Made by a program: the position numbers and the translations under genes. The notes under the pieces are model-generated. The model was given only the letters and a program-made list of their open reading frames with translations. It did no database searches and had not been told where the DNA came from. Shown piece by piece: positions 35,295-43,419 of a stretch of DNA of 64,000 bases. The stretch's first letter is position 1; each line of letters starts with the position of its first letter. Source of the DNA: Mycolicibacterium pulveris (GTDB lineage Bacteria > Actinomycetota > Actinomycetes > Mycobacteriales > Mycobacteriaceae); the NCBI RefSeq assembly GCF_010725725.1, contig NZ_AP022599.1, forward strand, positions 3,472,001-3,536,000, given 5' to 3'.

Positions 35295-35322
35295 ATACAC
35301 GGTCCCAGCTGGAACCGTGTAT
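35295..35322. promoter_or_regulatory. 28-bp near-perfect palindrome at the greA promoter
   Basis: ATACACGGT-c-CCAGCTGG-a-ACCGTGTAT: two 9-bp arms and an 8-bp self-complementary centre with a single mismatched pair (35304/35313). A possible greA -10 element TATCAT lies on the minus strand at 35329-35334, placing the transcription start at or next to the palindrome. It could be an operator over the start site or a 5' hairpin of the greA mRNA. Confidence 0.55.
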
Positions 35323-35402
35323 CCGACCATGATAGCACCGCGAACACACCCGGTTTTCATGCTTTGGTCGTTCGCTGTTCGGCGCGCGGACCCCTGCTCG
35401 GG

Positions 35403-35825
35403 CTAGGAACCCACCAGGTACGAGGGCACCTCGGTGCCGCAGCCGTAGACGTCGCCGACGACGGGTGGCTGGCTGGCTTTGACGACGGTGGTCACCTGCA
35501 CGGCGGGGTGCTGCGATGGCGCTACCAGCACCTCGCGGCGGCCGGTCTCGCTGCCGTCGATCGAGCGGGCCCGCACGATGCACACCACGGGTCGCGACGG
35601 GTCCTTGCGGGTGACGTTGATCGTGACCGCGACGCTCGAGTCGTCGAGCAGTTCGAAGCTGCCCATCTCGCCCTTGACGTCTTCACCGGCGAACCGTTGA
35701 AAAGCGATCACCGCGAGCACAACCCCGGCCGCCACCGTCGCCAGGGTCAGCGCCGCGGCGATCCACCGACGTTGGCGCGGGGACAGCCGCTGGTGCCCGT
35801 AGCGGGCGGCGGGACGTTCGATCAT
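35403..35825 (-). CDS. DUF4307 membrane protein (Rv1081c-like)
   Basis: A 140-residue protein: a basic N-terminus (RPAARYGHQRLSPRQRRW), one membrane anchor (IAAALTLATVAAGVVLAVIAF) and an extracytoplasmic beta-rich domain (FELLDDSSVAVTINVTRKDPSRPVVCIVRARSIDGSE) with two Cys (VVCIV and YGCGTE). This matches DUF4307, a conserved actinobacterial family next to greA and mca. Function unknown. ATG 35825 is chosen; no good ribosome-binding site is visible. Divergent from mca. Confidence 0.8.
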   Translation of the reverse strand: MIERPAARYGHQRLSPRQRRWIAAALTLATVAAGVVLAVIAFQRFAGEDVKGEMGSFELLDDSSVAVTINVTRKDPSRPVVCIVRARSIDGSETGRREVLVAPSQHPAVQVTTVVKASQPPVVGDVYGCGTEVPSYLVGS

Positions 35826-35954
35826 CGGTTTGCACGCCCGTCGGTCGGATGGATCTGTCGAACTGGAACTATAGGGCGTGTCGGATGGTTGATATGTCTC
35901 GACAGGGGCCGACGCGGGTCGGCCATACAAACGTGAGGTAGAAGGCAGATCAGG

Positions 35955-36824
35955 TTGAGCGAACTGCGGTTGATGGCCGTGCACGCCCACCCGGACGACG
36001 AGTCCAGCAAGGGCGCGGCGACGATGGCCCGCTACGCCGATGAGGGTGTTCGGGTGCTCGTCGTCACCCTCACCGGCGGCGAGCGCGGCGACATCCTCAA
36101 CCCGGCCATGGACCTACCCGAGGTACACGGCCGGATGGCCGAGATCCGCCGCGACGAGATGGCCAAGGCGGCGGAGATTTTGGGCGTCGAGCATCACTGG
36201 CTCGGTTTCGTCGACTCCGGGTTGCCGGAGGGCGATCCGCCGCCACCGCTGCCCGACGGCTGTTTCGGCGTGGTGCCGCTGGAGCAGCCGACCGAGGCGT
36301 TGGTGCGCGTCGTGCGTGAATTCCGTCCGCACGTGATGACCACCTACGACGAGAACGGCGGCTACCCGCATCCCGACCACGTCCGCTGCCACCAGGTGTC
36401 GGTGGCCGCGTACGAGGCCGCCGCCGATCACCGGCTCTACCCCGACGCCGGTGACCCGTGGGAGGTGAAGAAGCTCTACTACACCCACGGCTTCCTGCGT
36501 CAACGCATGCAGTTGCTGCAGGACGAGTTCGCCAAGCACGGGCAGGAAGGCCCGTTCGCGAAGTGGCTCAAGCACTGGGATCCCGACCACGACGTCTTCG
36601 CCAAGCGGGTGACCACCCGGGTGGAGTGCGCCAAGTACTTCGCCCAGCGGGACGACGCGCTGCGCGCGCACGCCACGCAGATCGACCCCAACGGCGACTT
36701 CTTCCGCGCGCCGATCGAATGGCAGCAACGGCTCTGGCCGACAGAGGAGTACGAACTGGCGCGCTCGCGGGTACCGGTCTTGCTGCCCGAGACCGACCTG
36801 TTCGCCGGAATCGAGGATCGATGA
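35955..36824 (+). CDS. mca: Mycothiol S-conjugate amidase Mca
   Basis: A 289-residue LmbE-like zinc amidase, TTG start at 35955. Zinc-binding motif [15 protein letters not shown] (His12, Asp15), and later [11 protein letters not shown] (His139-Asp141-His142), with GGERGD in between. Cleaves mycothiol S-conjugates to mercapturic acids for detoxification. The presence of Mca, with its specific C-terminal part ([19 protein letters not shown]), confirms an actinobacterial host. The next gene overlaps by 4 bp (ATGA). Confidence 0.93.
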   Translation: MSELRLMAVHAHPDDESSKGAATMARYADEGVRVLVVTLTGGERGDILNPAMDLPEVHGRMAEIRRDEMAKAAEILGVEHHWLGFVDSGLPEGDPPPPLPDGCFGVVPLEQPTEALVRVVREFRPHVMTTYDENGGYPHPDHVRCHQVSVAAYEAAADHRLYPDAGDPWEVKKLYYTHGFLRQRMQLLQDEFAKHGQEGPFAKWLKHWDPDHDVFAKRVTTRVECAKYFAQRDDALRAHATQIDPNGDFFRAPIEWQQRLWPTEEYELARSRVPVLLPETDLFAGIEDR

Positions 36825-37105
36825 ACGACGTCGTCGCGCTCGGCACGGACCTGATGGTCGCCGTCCTGGCGCAGCAGCAGCCCAATCCCGGGCCGGAGTT
36901 CGGCAAGGCCAGCCCGTTCGGGCTGCTGGTCATCGTGCTGCTGCTGATCGGGACGTTCCTGCTGGTCTGGTCGATGAACCGGCATCTGCGCAAGGTGCCC
37001 AAGACATTCGAGACCGAGGACACCGAGCCGCAGCAGGACAGCGACGCCGACGACGACCGCGGGCCTGCGGGCACCGACCCGGACCCACCTGCGGGGGCAC
37101 GGTGA
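36821..37105 (+). CDS. Small single-pass membrane protein (Rv1083-like)
   Basis: A 94-residue protein whose ATG 36821 overlaps the mca stop (ATGA), so it is translationally coupled to mca. N-terminal part with [15 protein letters not shown], one membrane helix ([20 protein letters not shown]), then a basic stretch ([11 protein letters not shown]) and an acidic C-terminal tail. Conserved in position with mca; function unknown, possibly an accessory of Mca at the membrane (inference). Confidence 0.8.
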   Translation: MNDVVALGTDLMVAVLAQQQPNPGPEFGKASPFGLLVIVLLLIGTFLLVWSMNRHLRKVPKTFETEDTEPQQDSDADDDRGPAGTDPDPPAGAR

Positions 37106-37140
37106 GCACGGTGGATTCGTCCCGTCTTCGGAGCGCACAC

Positions 37141-38349
37141 TCAGGCGCCGAGTAAAGCGAGTGGCACGACGGCAACGCCATCCCGACGTCGGTATGCATG
37201 TGTGCCTGTGGTGATTACGAGCAGGTCGACGGTGTCGTGTGGGAGTTGAGCGCGGAGCCATTGAAGGTGTCGGACATCGGCGTCTGTAACGCTGGCCGCG
37301 AGTTTGACTTCAATTCCGAGGACTCGGCCGTCGGGGCCTTCGACGATGAGATCAACGTCGTGATCGCCGTTGCGGGTGCGTAGGTGTCCGACGCGACTTT
37401 CGGCTGGCTGAGAGGCGACGCGGACCGTTATCGTCGCGAGTGACTTGAACAGCGGGCCAGCCATGTGACCGCCAGAAGGTGTTGCGAGCGTGCGCGCGGA
37501 CAGATTGAGGATCCGCGCGGCCAGACCAGGGTCCGCCAGTTGATGTTTCGGTGCTTGCTGCAGCCGACTCAAGGGATTTCGGGTGGGGCTCCATCCGGGC
37601 ATCGGGTCGAGTAGCAACAGTCGCGAAAGATGGTCGCGGTACGCGATGGTTGTTGTCTTGGCGGGTTGCGAACCGTCACCCGCGGTCGTCGCATCAAGAA
37701 TTCGCGAGTACGACGTGGTGGTCGACGATGCTGCGGCATAGGCTGCCAGCCATCGGCGAAAAGTCTCCGGGCGACGGATCGAGAAACCTTGGTCGGGCAG
37801 GTCTCGTTCGATCACTCGCTGTAGGTAGGCGTCGAGCAGTCCCCGGCGCAGCCGTGGGGGTTGCCGAAAAATTCCTGGGAGACCGCTGGACTCGATCGCT
37901 TCGAAGTAATCGGCCGAGGTGACATTGGTTGCGCCAGTTACGCGATGGTCGTCCCCGGCGATCAGCGCGCCCAGGCTGACTGTGGGTTGCTCGATGCCGC
38001 GCTCGTAAAGCGTCATGGGACGCATCCGCAGTGACAGAATCCGCCCCGCGCCGCTGTGGGTGTCGACGTCCGCGACGGGCGTCGCACTCCCGGTGAGCAG
38101 GAACCGACCCGGTGGCGCGCCACGGTCGACCGAACGTCGAACGGTGTCCCAGACTTCTGGGAGGCGCTGCCACTCGTCGATGAGGAGGGTGCCGGGAGGG
38201 GCGGTGGCGAACGTCGGGTCGGCCTCGAGCAGTGCCCGCTGAGTGGGGTCGTCCACCAGCCAGGTTGCCGGGGCACGGCGCTGCGCGGTGGCGGTCTTGC
38301 CGACCCCCTTGGGCCCATCGATAGCGATGGCCGGTGCGAGTGGCAGCAA
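37141..38349 (-). CDS. AAA_14/DUF4143 ATPase, apparently lacking a proper start
   Basis: A 402-residue protein: P-loop AIAIDGPKGVGKTATAQRR, Walker B-like GTLLIDEWQRLPEVWDTVR, sensor LLTGSATPV, and a C-terminal DUF4143 nuclease-like domain with DHDVDLIVEGPDGRVLGIEVKLAAS (D...E-x-K). The first usable start is TTG 38349, yet the frame continues upstream for ten more codons (SEAVDNELDE) resembling the family N-terminus before a TAG at 38380-38382. The usual N-terminal segment is therefore missing, so it may be truncated. Not part of the mca-trhA backbone I remember; probably acquired. Confidence 0.75.
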   Translation of the reverse strand: MLPLAPAIAIDGPKGVGKTATAQRRAPATWLVDDPTQRALLEADPTFATAPPGTLLIDEWQRLPEVWDTVRRSVDRGAPPGRFLLTGSATPVADVDTHSGAGRILSLRMRPMTLYERGIEQPTVSLGALIAGDDHRVTGATNVTSADYFEAIESSGLPGIFRQPPRLRRGLLDAYLQRVIERDLPDQGFSIRRPETFRRWLAAYAAASSTTTSYSRILDATTAGDGSQPAKTTTIAYRDHLSRLLLLDPMPGWSPTRNPLSRLQQAPKHQLADPGLAARILNLSARTLATPSGGHMAGPLFKSLATITVRVASQPAESRVGHLRTRNGDHDVDLIVEGPDGRVLGIEVKLAASVTDADVRHLQWLRAQLPHDTVDLLVITTGTHAYRRRDGVAVVPLALLGA

Positions 38350-38393
38350 TTCATCAAGTTCGTTGTCAACCGCTTCGGACTACGGTCGAGAGG

Positions 38394-40397
38394 GTGACGA
38401 ACCATCTCGCTGCGGCCACCAGCCCCTACCTGCGCCAGCACGCCGACAACCCGGTGCACTGGCGGCAGTGGACGCCCGAGGCCCTGGCCGAGGCCGCCGC
38501 GCGGGATGTGCCGATCCTGCTGTCGATCGGCTATGCCGCCTGCCACTGGTGTCACGTGATGGCGCACGAGTCGTTCGAGGACGAGCAGGTCGCGGCCGTG
38601 ATGAACGACGGCTTCGTGTGCATCAAGGTCGACCGTGAGGAGCGGCCCGACCTGGACGCCGTCTACATGAACGCCACCGTCGCGCTGACCGGGCAGGGCG
38701 GCTGGCCGATGACCTGCTTCCTCACCCCCGACGGCAGGCCGTTCTTCTGCGGCACCTACTACCCCAAACCGAGTTTCCTGCAGCTGCTGCGCGCGGTTTC
38801 GGACACCTGGCGTACCCGGCGCGGTGAGGTCGAGCAGGCCTCGGACCGCATCACCGACGAGCTGCGGTCGATGACCGCGGGACTGCCCGGGGACGGACCG
38901 CCGGTGCAACCCGCGTTGTGCGATCACGCTGTCGCGACCGCGCTGCGCGACGAGGACGTCGAACGCGGCGGGTTCGTCTCCAATCAGGCGGCGGCGCCGA
39001 AGTTTCCGCCGTCGGCGCTGCTGGAGGCGTTGCTGCGCAACCACGAACGCACCGGTGACATCCTGCCGATGGAGGCGGTCGAGCGCACCTGCACGGCGAT
39101 GGCCCGCGGCGGTATCTACGACCAGCTGGCCGGCGGGTTCGCCCGCTACAGCGTGGACGCGTCCTGGGTGGTGCCGCACTTCGAGAAGATGCTCTACGAC
39201 AACGCCCAGCTGCTGCGGGTATACGCGCACTGGGTGCGGCGCACGTCGAACCCGTTGGCGCGCAAGGTCGCCCACGAGACCGCGCGGTTCATCATCGACG
39301 AGTTGGGCGCCGACGAGATGTTTGTCTCGTCGCTGGATGCCGACGCCGACGGCGTGGAGGGCCTGACGTACGTGTGGACGCCCGCGCAGCTGCGCGAGGT
39401 GCTCGATGCCGACGACGCCCGTTGGGCGGCAGAGACTTTCGAGATCACCCAACAGGGAACCTTCGAAGCGGGCAGCTCGGTGCTGCAGTTGCCGCGCGAC
39501 CCCGACGACGTCGACCGCTTCACCCGGGTGCGCACCGTGCTGCTGGCCGCCCGGGGCACCCGGCCGCAGCCCGCCCGCGACGACAAGGTCGTCACGGCCT
39601 GGAATGGGCTGGCGATCACGGCGCTGGCCGAAGCCGGAGTCGCACTCGAACAGCCCGAGTTGGTTGACGCCGCAACACAATGCGCCCGCGCCGTCGTCGA
39701 CCTGCATCTGGTGGGCGGCCGGCTGCGCAGGGCCAGCCTCGGCGGGCGCGTCGGCGAGCCCATGGCCGTGCTCGAGGACCACGCCGCGCTGGCCACCGGG
39801 CTGCTGACGCTTCACCAGGTGACCGGCGAGGCGTCCTGGCTGGACACCGCGACGACGCTGATCGACCTCGCGCTCGAGCACTTCGCGGACCCCGACCGCG
39901 CGGGCCGATGGTTCGACACCGCCGACGACGCCGAGGCGCTGATGGTGCGGCCGTCCGATCCGCTGGACGGCGCGACCCCGTCGGGGGCCTCGCTGATCGC
40001 CGAAGCTCTGCTGCTGGCAACACATCTCGTCGACGCGGCCCGGACCGACGCCTACGCGGCGGCGGCGGATGCGACGCTCGCGTCGTGCACACCGATCCTG
40101 GCGCGCGTACCCCGCTCGGGCGGGCACTGGCTGGCGGTCGCGGAAGCCGCCGTGCGCGGACCCCTGCAGATCGCGGTGGCCTGCGAGCCCGAACGCTCCG
40201 AGCTGCTCGCGGCGGCGCGCAGGTTGGCGCCGGGCGGAGCGGTCGTGGTGGGCGGCGCCGTGGACTCGTCGGTGCTGCTGGCCGGCCGGGACCGCGTGGA
40301 CGGCGCCGACGCCGCCTACATCTGCCGCGGTCGGGTCTGCGACCTTCCGGTCACCACCGCACGGGAACTCGCTGTCGCGTTGAACGCCGCCGTGTAG
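38394..40397 (+). CDS. YyaL/SSP411-type protein, thioredoxin-like domain plus six-hairpin domain (Rv1084-like)
   Basis: A 667-residue protein, GTG 38394. N-terminal thioredoxin-fold domain of the DUF255 type: HLAAATSPYLRQHADNPVHW, IGYAACHWCHVMAHESFED (CHWCH motif), CIKVDREERPDLDAVYM, FLTPDGRPFFCGTYYPK. The remainder is a helical barrel related to cellobiose epimerase/glycosidase folds (VVPHFEKMLYDNAQLL, WNGLAITALAEAG). Function unknown; some members are linked to redox or sugar metabolism. The long antisense frame across it is a shadow. Confidence 0.88.
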   Translation: MTNHLAAATSPYLRQHADNPVHWRQWTPEALAEAAARDVPILLSIGYAACHWCHVMAHESFEDEQVAAVMNDGFVCIKVDREERPDLDAVYMNATVALTGQGGWPMTCFLTPDGRPFFCGTYYPKPSFLQLLRAVSDTWRTRRGEVEQASDRITDELRSMTAGLPGDGPPVQPALCDHAVATALRDEDVERGGFVSNQAAAPKFPPSALLEALLRNHERTGDILPMEAVERTCTAMARGGIYDQLAGGFARYSVDASWVVPHFEKMLYDNAQLLRVYAHWVRRTSNPLARKVAHETARFIIDELGADEMFVSSLDADADGVEGLTYVWTPAQLREVLDADDARWAAETFEITQQGTFEAGSSVLQLPRDPDDVDRFTRVRTVLLAARGTRPQPARDDKVVTAWNGLAITALAEAGVALEQPELVDAATQCARAVVDLHLVGGRLRRASLGGRVGEPMAVLEDHAALATGLLTLHQVTGEASWLDTATTLIDLALEHFADPDRAGRWFDTADDAEALMVRPSDPLDGATPSGASLIAEALLLATHLVDAARTDAYAAAADATLASCTPILARVPRSGGHWLAVAEAAVRGPLQIAVACEPERSELLAAARRLAPGGAVVVGGAVDSSVLLAGRDRVDGADAAYICRGRVCDLPVTTARELAVALNAAV

Positions 40398-40408
40398 CGT
40401 TTCGGCCC

Positions 40409-40780
40409 ATGGCCACCCCGGAAGACAACGCGAAGACCGTTCACCGCTATCTGGAGCTGGTTGCCCAGGGCAAGCCCGACGACATCGCCGAGTTGTATGC
40501 CGAGGACGCGACCGTCGAGGATCCGGTGGGCGGTGAGGTGCACATCGGCCGCACGGCCATCCGCGGCTTTTACGACGCGGTCGCCAACATGAACGCCGAA
40601 TGCGACGTCGTCACGCTGCGCACCCTCGGCAGCGAGGCGGCGTTCTTCTGGTCGATGACCATCGATCTCGGCGAGAGCCGGATGCGCATCGAGATCATCA
40701 GCGTCATGACGTTCAACGAGGAGGGCAAGATCGCCTCGATGAAGGCCTACTGGACCCCCGAGAACGTCACCCAGCTCTAG
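40409..40780 (+). CDS. SnoaL/NTF2-like protein, steroid delta-isomerase type
   Basis: A 123-residue NTF2-like protein, ATG 40409. KTVHRYLELVAQGKPDDIAELYAEDATVEDPVGGEVHIGR fits the ketosteroid-isomerase-like pattern, with acidic residues in the cavity (ATVEDPV, NAECDVV) and the C-terminal SMKAYWTPENV. A cytosolic isomerase or binding protein; the steroid link is suggestive only. It begins 11 bp after the YyaL-type gene and converges on trhA across a family A palindrome. Confidence 0.75.
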   Translation: MATPEDNAKTVHRYLELVAQGKPDDIAELYAEDATVEDPVGGEVHIGRTAIRGFYDAVANMNAECDVVTLRTLGSEAAFFWSMTIDLGESRMRIEIISVMTFNEEGKIASMKAYWTPENVTQL

Positions 40781-40786
40781 CCTCCA

Positions 40787-40839
40787 GCGATTTGGGTGCG
40801 TTTCGTCACGCTCAGCGTGACGAACTACGCCGAAATCGC
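40787..40839. repeat. Intergenic palindrome family A, copy 2
   Basis: Imperfect inverted repeat with arms starting GCGATTTGGG and ending CCGAAATCGC around a central CGTCACGctcaGCGTGACG. It shares arm sequence with the perfect copy at 10616-10664 and again sits exactly between two convergent genes. Confidence 0.75.
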
Positions 40840-41577
40840 TCAGAAGACGGCGAACCACATCGCGACGTAGTGGCAGATCGCGGCCACCGCCGTGCAGGCG
40901 TGGAAGAACTCGTGGTGGCCGAACGTCGTGGGCCACGGGTTCGGCCGCTTCATCGCGTAGAGCACGCCGCCGACGCTGTACAGCGCGCCGCCGACGATCA
41001 GCAGCACCAGCGCGGCGACACCCGCGCCGTGGGTGATCGGGCCGACGAACCACGCCGCCACCCAGCCCAGCAGCAGATACAGCGGCACCCCGACCCAGCG
41101 CGGCGCCGACGGCCAGAACATCTTGAGCAGCACCCCGGCGATCGCGCCGCCCCACACGATCCAGAACAGCACCATGCCGTCGGTCGACGGCAGCGCCAGC
41201 AGCGCGAACGGCGTGTAACTGCCCGCGATGAAGACGAAGATCATCGAGTGATCGAGGCGCTTCATCCATTTCCGCGCGGTCTGCGACTTCCAGGTCACTC
41301 GGTGGTAGGCGCCGCTGACCGCGAACATCGCCACGATCGTCAGCGTGTAGATCAGCGTCGCCACCCCGGCCCTGGTGGACTGCACCGACCACGACACCGA
41401 CACCAGCGTCGCGCCGCAGATGGCGGCCACCACGGCCGCATAGACATGGATCCAGCCCCGCGCCCGCGGCTTGCCGATGAAAGTGGCGACGCCCTCGACG
41501 ACCGCCTCGGGAAGGTCTTCCGGCGGCCCTTGCGGGTCGCGCAGCACGTCGTCGGAGCGATGCAGGGGGGCCGTCAT
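40840..41577 (-). CDS. trhA: TrhA/hemolysin III-family membrane protein
   Basis: A 245-residue HlyIII/PAQR-type protein with seven membrane helices: [45 protein letters not shown], and so on. Diagnostic motifs: [29 protein letters not shown] (H-S-x-I, D-H), and C-terminal [16 protein letters not shown] (HxxxH zinc ligands). Corresponds to Rv1085c. Involved in membrane lipid homeostasis in other bacteria. The phage-like element begins just upstream of its start codon. Confidence 0.9.
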   Translation of the reverse strand: MTAPLHRSDDVLRDPQGPPEDLPEAVVEGVATFIGKPRARGWIHVYAAVVAAICGATLVSVSWSVQSTRAGVATLIYTLTIVAMFAVSGAYHRVTWKSQTARKWMKRLDHSMIFVFIAGSYTPFALLALPSTDGMVLFWIVWGGAIAGVLLKMFWPSAPRWVGVPLYLLLGWVAAWFVGPITHGAGVAALVLLIVGGALYSVGGVLYAMKRPNPWPTTFGHHEFFHACTAVAAICHYVAMWFAVF

Positions 41578-41623
41578 ACGTCACCTCCGCTATCGGCGCG
41601 GGCGTTTCCGAGCATCACAGTAG

Positions 41624-41630
41624 TCTGGAT
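41624..41630. other. Candidate attL core (TCTGGAT)
   Basis: TCTGGAT lies 47 bp upstream of the trhA start and recurs at 59218-59224, 5 bp before the Z-prenyl synthase start. Removing one copy and everything between would rejoin a compact trhA-synthase intergenic region. A 7-bp identity is short and could be chance. Confidence 0.35.
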
Positions 41631-41904
41631 CTATCCCGTAGCTCGCGCTGTGCACCACCTGCGAACTAAACGCTCAGGTCAGAGCGTTGTAGGCCCGAAT
41701 ATCCTTGACTTGGCTACTCGCTGTAGCGCTGGCCGTGCGCCGCTCAGACGACCACCTCGACCCACCGAATCAACGTAGCGCAGCGCTGGCGACCGTGCTC
41801 TTGTGGTTGGTTGTGATACCCGTCTGAACCGACCACCGTCCATGACGCGCCTCGACACGCGGCCCAACATGATTGACCACCCCTTCCGACATTGAAAAAG
41901 GCGT

Positions 41905-41949
41905 TCAAGAATTGACTATCAGTGTCAAGAATTGATGGCAAAGAATTGC
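41905..41949. promoter_or_regulatory. Three AAGAATTG repeats near the left end
   Basis: TCAAGAATTGA at 41905-41915 and 41925-41935 (20 bp apart), with a third AAGAATTG at 41941-41948. Placed 275-325 bp inside the left end, they could be integrase arm-type or excisionase sites. No copy is seen near the integrase. Confidence 0.4.
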
Positions 41950-42010
41950 GAAGTTGGCATTCCTCGACGCTTTACGTTGCGGTAAATTACTCGCGGCATC
42001 ACCGAAAGTA

Positions 42011-42041
42011 AGGCCCCCGCACCTGCGGCAACAGGCCGGGG
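42011..42041. terminator. GC hairpin before the 63-residue gene
   Basis: GCCCCCG and CGGGGGT bracket a 16-nt internal sequence that itself contains CCTGCGG...CAGG; TTTGG follows. It is terminator-like and sits 30 bp before the small gene at 42070. The 41578-42069 interval otherwise shows no convincing gene. Confidence 0.4.
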
Positions 42042-42069
42042 GTTTGGCCGAACTGAATGGGGGTTCGAC

Positions 42070-42261
42070 ATGGATAGCCTACGTCATCAGCCGCTGGCCA
42101 CGTGGCATTGTCTTGCGGGCCAACTTACGCCGGAACAAATCGCGTTTTTGTGGAAATGCGACCGCAATCCCGATCATCCCGCCGGCCCCGACGCGCATCG
42201 GCGGGGGTTGGTCAGGCAGGCGTTGATGTACTCCGAACTCGGGCCGGGGAGCCTCAACTAG
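42070..42261 (+). CDS. Small phage protein of unknown function
   Basis: A 63-residue protein, ATG 42070 after GAATGGGGG. The sequence DSLRHQPLATWHCLAGQL, TPEQIAFLWKCDRNPDHP and HRRGLVRQALMYSE is compact and soluble, with two Cys (WHC, WKC) and a short helical C-terminus. It is the first gene at the left end and reads rightwards. No family recognised. Confidence 0.55.
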   Translation: MDSLRHQPLATWHCLAGQLTPEQIAFLWKCDRNPDHPAGPDAHRRGLVRQALMYSELGPGSLN

Positions 42262-42384
42262 GGCCTGTTTTCAAGCTCGGTGTGTGACGGCTGTTAAACC
42301 TGTGACAAACATCGCCGAGTAGCAACACACCGATGATTTTTGGATCCGCGGGAGCGATGTTATATGGCCGTAGGATAGAAAAGC

Positions 42385-42418
42385 GCAAGGCCGCCGCGTT
42401 GCAGCGCGACGGCCTTGC
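42385..42418. terminator. Hairpin GCAAGGCCG/CGGCCTTGC
   Basis: A 9-bp perfect stem (42385-42393 with 42410-42418), 16-nt loop. It is the first of two hairpins in the 42262-42524 gap, where no gene is apparent. Confidence 0.5.
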
Positions 42419-42471
42419 CAAAGCCACCTAGGGACCAAGAAAGGTGGTGCTGCCTATGAGATGAGGCGGTG

Positions 42472-42510
42472 GTGGGCCGTTCCGTAAGGGTCGGCCCACT
42501 TTCCTATTTC
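42472..42510 (+). terminator. Hairpin GTGGGCCG/CGGCCCAC with T-rich tail
   Basis: An 8-bp perfect stem (42472-42479, 42492-42499) followed by TTTCCTATTTC. It lies just downstream of the stop of the minus-strand gene ending at 42525 and at the end of the rightward small gene unit, so it can terminate from both sides. Confidence 0.55.
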
Positions 42511-42524
42511 AAAGGCTTTTCTTT

Positions 42525-42959
42525 TCAAGATGCAGGTTTGAGACTCCGGTTAGACCCTCTCCCCAGCCGCGGGATCCCTCCCGGCCGGCGAACTTGACTG
42601 TACGCAATTTTGGAAAACATGTCACGCATAGACGCAAGGTGTTGCGCTACTGAAGCGCTGTTGTCTGCGGCCTGCTTGGTAGACGCACTGTTGCCCCTAT
42701 GCGGAAGAAATTTGCCACCAACGATTACAACCTGCCCAAGAATGGAATGTTCAGTCGGTAGACGGTCCCCATCAAAATTCGCGGCGCCTGGCGCCCACGC
42801 CGTTGCATCTATGCAAGCAGTGTTTCCCAACGTGCGAACCGCAGCAAACTTCCCTTCGAGTGCGTTTCGCTGCGTAGTGGGTGCTGCAATCGGACTAGCC
42901 GTGACACCGATCAGCGCGCGAACGGGAACGCGACGTACGCCCCCGCCATCAGGTGGCAC
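42525..42959 (-). CDS. Hypothetical phage protein
   Basis: A 144-residue reading frame from GTG 42957-42959, with GAGGAC upstream, starting 11 bp after the stop of the membrane protein gene. The sequence (VRALIGVTASPIAAPTTQRNALEGKFAAVRTLGNTACIDATAW, then ILGQVVIVGGKFLPHRG and SVAQHLASMRDMFSKI) has no motif I recognise. The frame stays open further upstream, but that part overlaps better-supported genes. Moderately likely to be real because of spacing and ribosome-binding site. Confidence 0.5.
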   Translation of the reverse strand: MPPDGGGVRRVPVRALIGVTASPIAAPTTQRNALEGKFAAVRTLGNTACIDATAWAPGAANFDGDRLPTEHSILGQVVIVGGKFLPHRGNSASTKQAADNSASVAQHLASMRDMFSKIAYSQVRRPGGIPRLGRGSNRSLKPAS

Positions 42960-42970
42960 GTTGTCCTCTT

Positions 42971-43258
42971 TCAGCTCCCGATCAGGCCTAACACGCCAGC
43001 AGCGAGCGCAAGAACGGCACCAAGGCAAGCGAAGACTATCGCGACACACCCAGGGCGCTGGTTGGCGGCCATTTCTCGCATGATTACCTCCAAATGCTGT
43101 GGGGTTTCGCGGTTCTCTCCAGAGACTGTGCCGCCGTCGATGATCAGGCGATCTCCGAGGCGCTGCTCCAGGCGGCCACCGGTGATTTGCTGCTGGATCA
43201 TCGCAAGGACTGCAACCAGACCGCATGCGGCGCTGCCGAAACCTAGATATGCCGTCAT
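42971..43258 (-). CDS. Small phage membrane protein with two hydrophobic segments
   Basis: A 95-residue protein, ATG 43258, overlapping the upstream zinc-ribbon-like gene by 4 bp (ATGA). It begins with a hydrophobic segment (YLGFGSAACGLVAVLAMI), then a soluble middle (QQQITGGRLEQRLGDRLIID ... QHLEVIMREMAA) and ends with a second membrane helix (CVAIVFACLGAVLALAAGVLGLIGS). Two-helix topology would suit a holin or membrane-anchored phage protein, but there is no endolysin in the element; function unresolved. Confidence 0.7.
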   Translation of the reverse strand: MTAYLGFGSAACGLVAVLAMIQQQITGGRLEQRLGDRLIIDGGTVSGENRETPQHLEVIMREMAANQRPGCVAIVFACLGAVLALAAGVLGLIGS

Positions 43259-43419
43259 GCTCCCGGCTTCTGCGTTCCATGCTTGGTGCAGTAGTACGAG
43301 ACGCGGTCAGGTCTACTGATCGTCCGACCGGACCAGGTCCGTTTGGCCAGGCCCGGCTCGACGTCTCTGACCAGTTCGAGATTGCAGCCCTCGACAGGGC
43401 ACGTGTACGACTCAGCCAT
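43255..43419 (-). CDS. 54-residue zinc-ribbon-like protein
   Basis: ATG 43419 to TGA 43255-43257. Sequence features: ESYTCPVEGCNLELV (CxxxxC) and SYYCTKHGTQKPG (CxxH), a possible Cys3-His zinc site in a tiny protein. Its stop codon overlaps the start of the next gene (ATGA), which argues strongly for translation. It heads a three-gene leftward unit (43419 to 42525). Function unknown; small zinc proteins of phages often bind nucleic acid or host factors. Confidence 0.65.
   Translation of the reverse strand: MAESYTCPVEGCNLELVRDVEPGLAKRTWSGRTISRPDRVSYYCTKHGTQKPGA

Noticed and set aside
38013..40127. 704-codon minus-strand frame opposite the YyaL-type gene
   Set aside because: Arg/His/Gly-rich shadow typical of high-GC DNA; the plus strand encodes clear thioredoxin-like motifs (CHWCH).
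41578..42069. A tRNA gene as the attachment site
   Set aside because: No cloverleaf, no GTTCGAATCC-type T-arm and no long repeat at the two ends.
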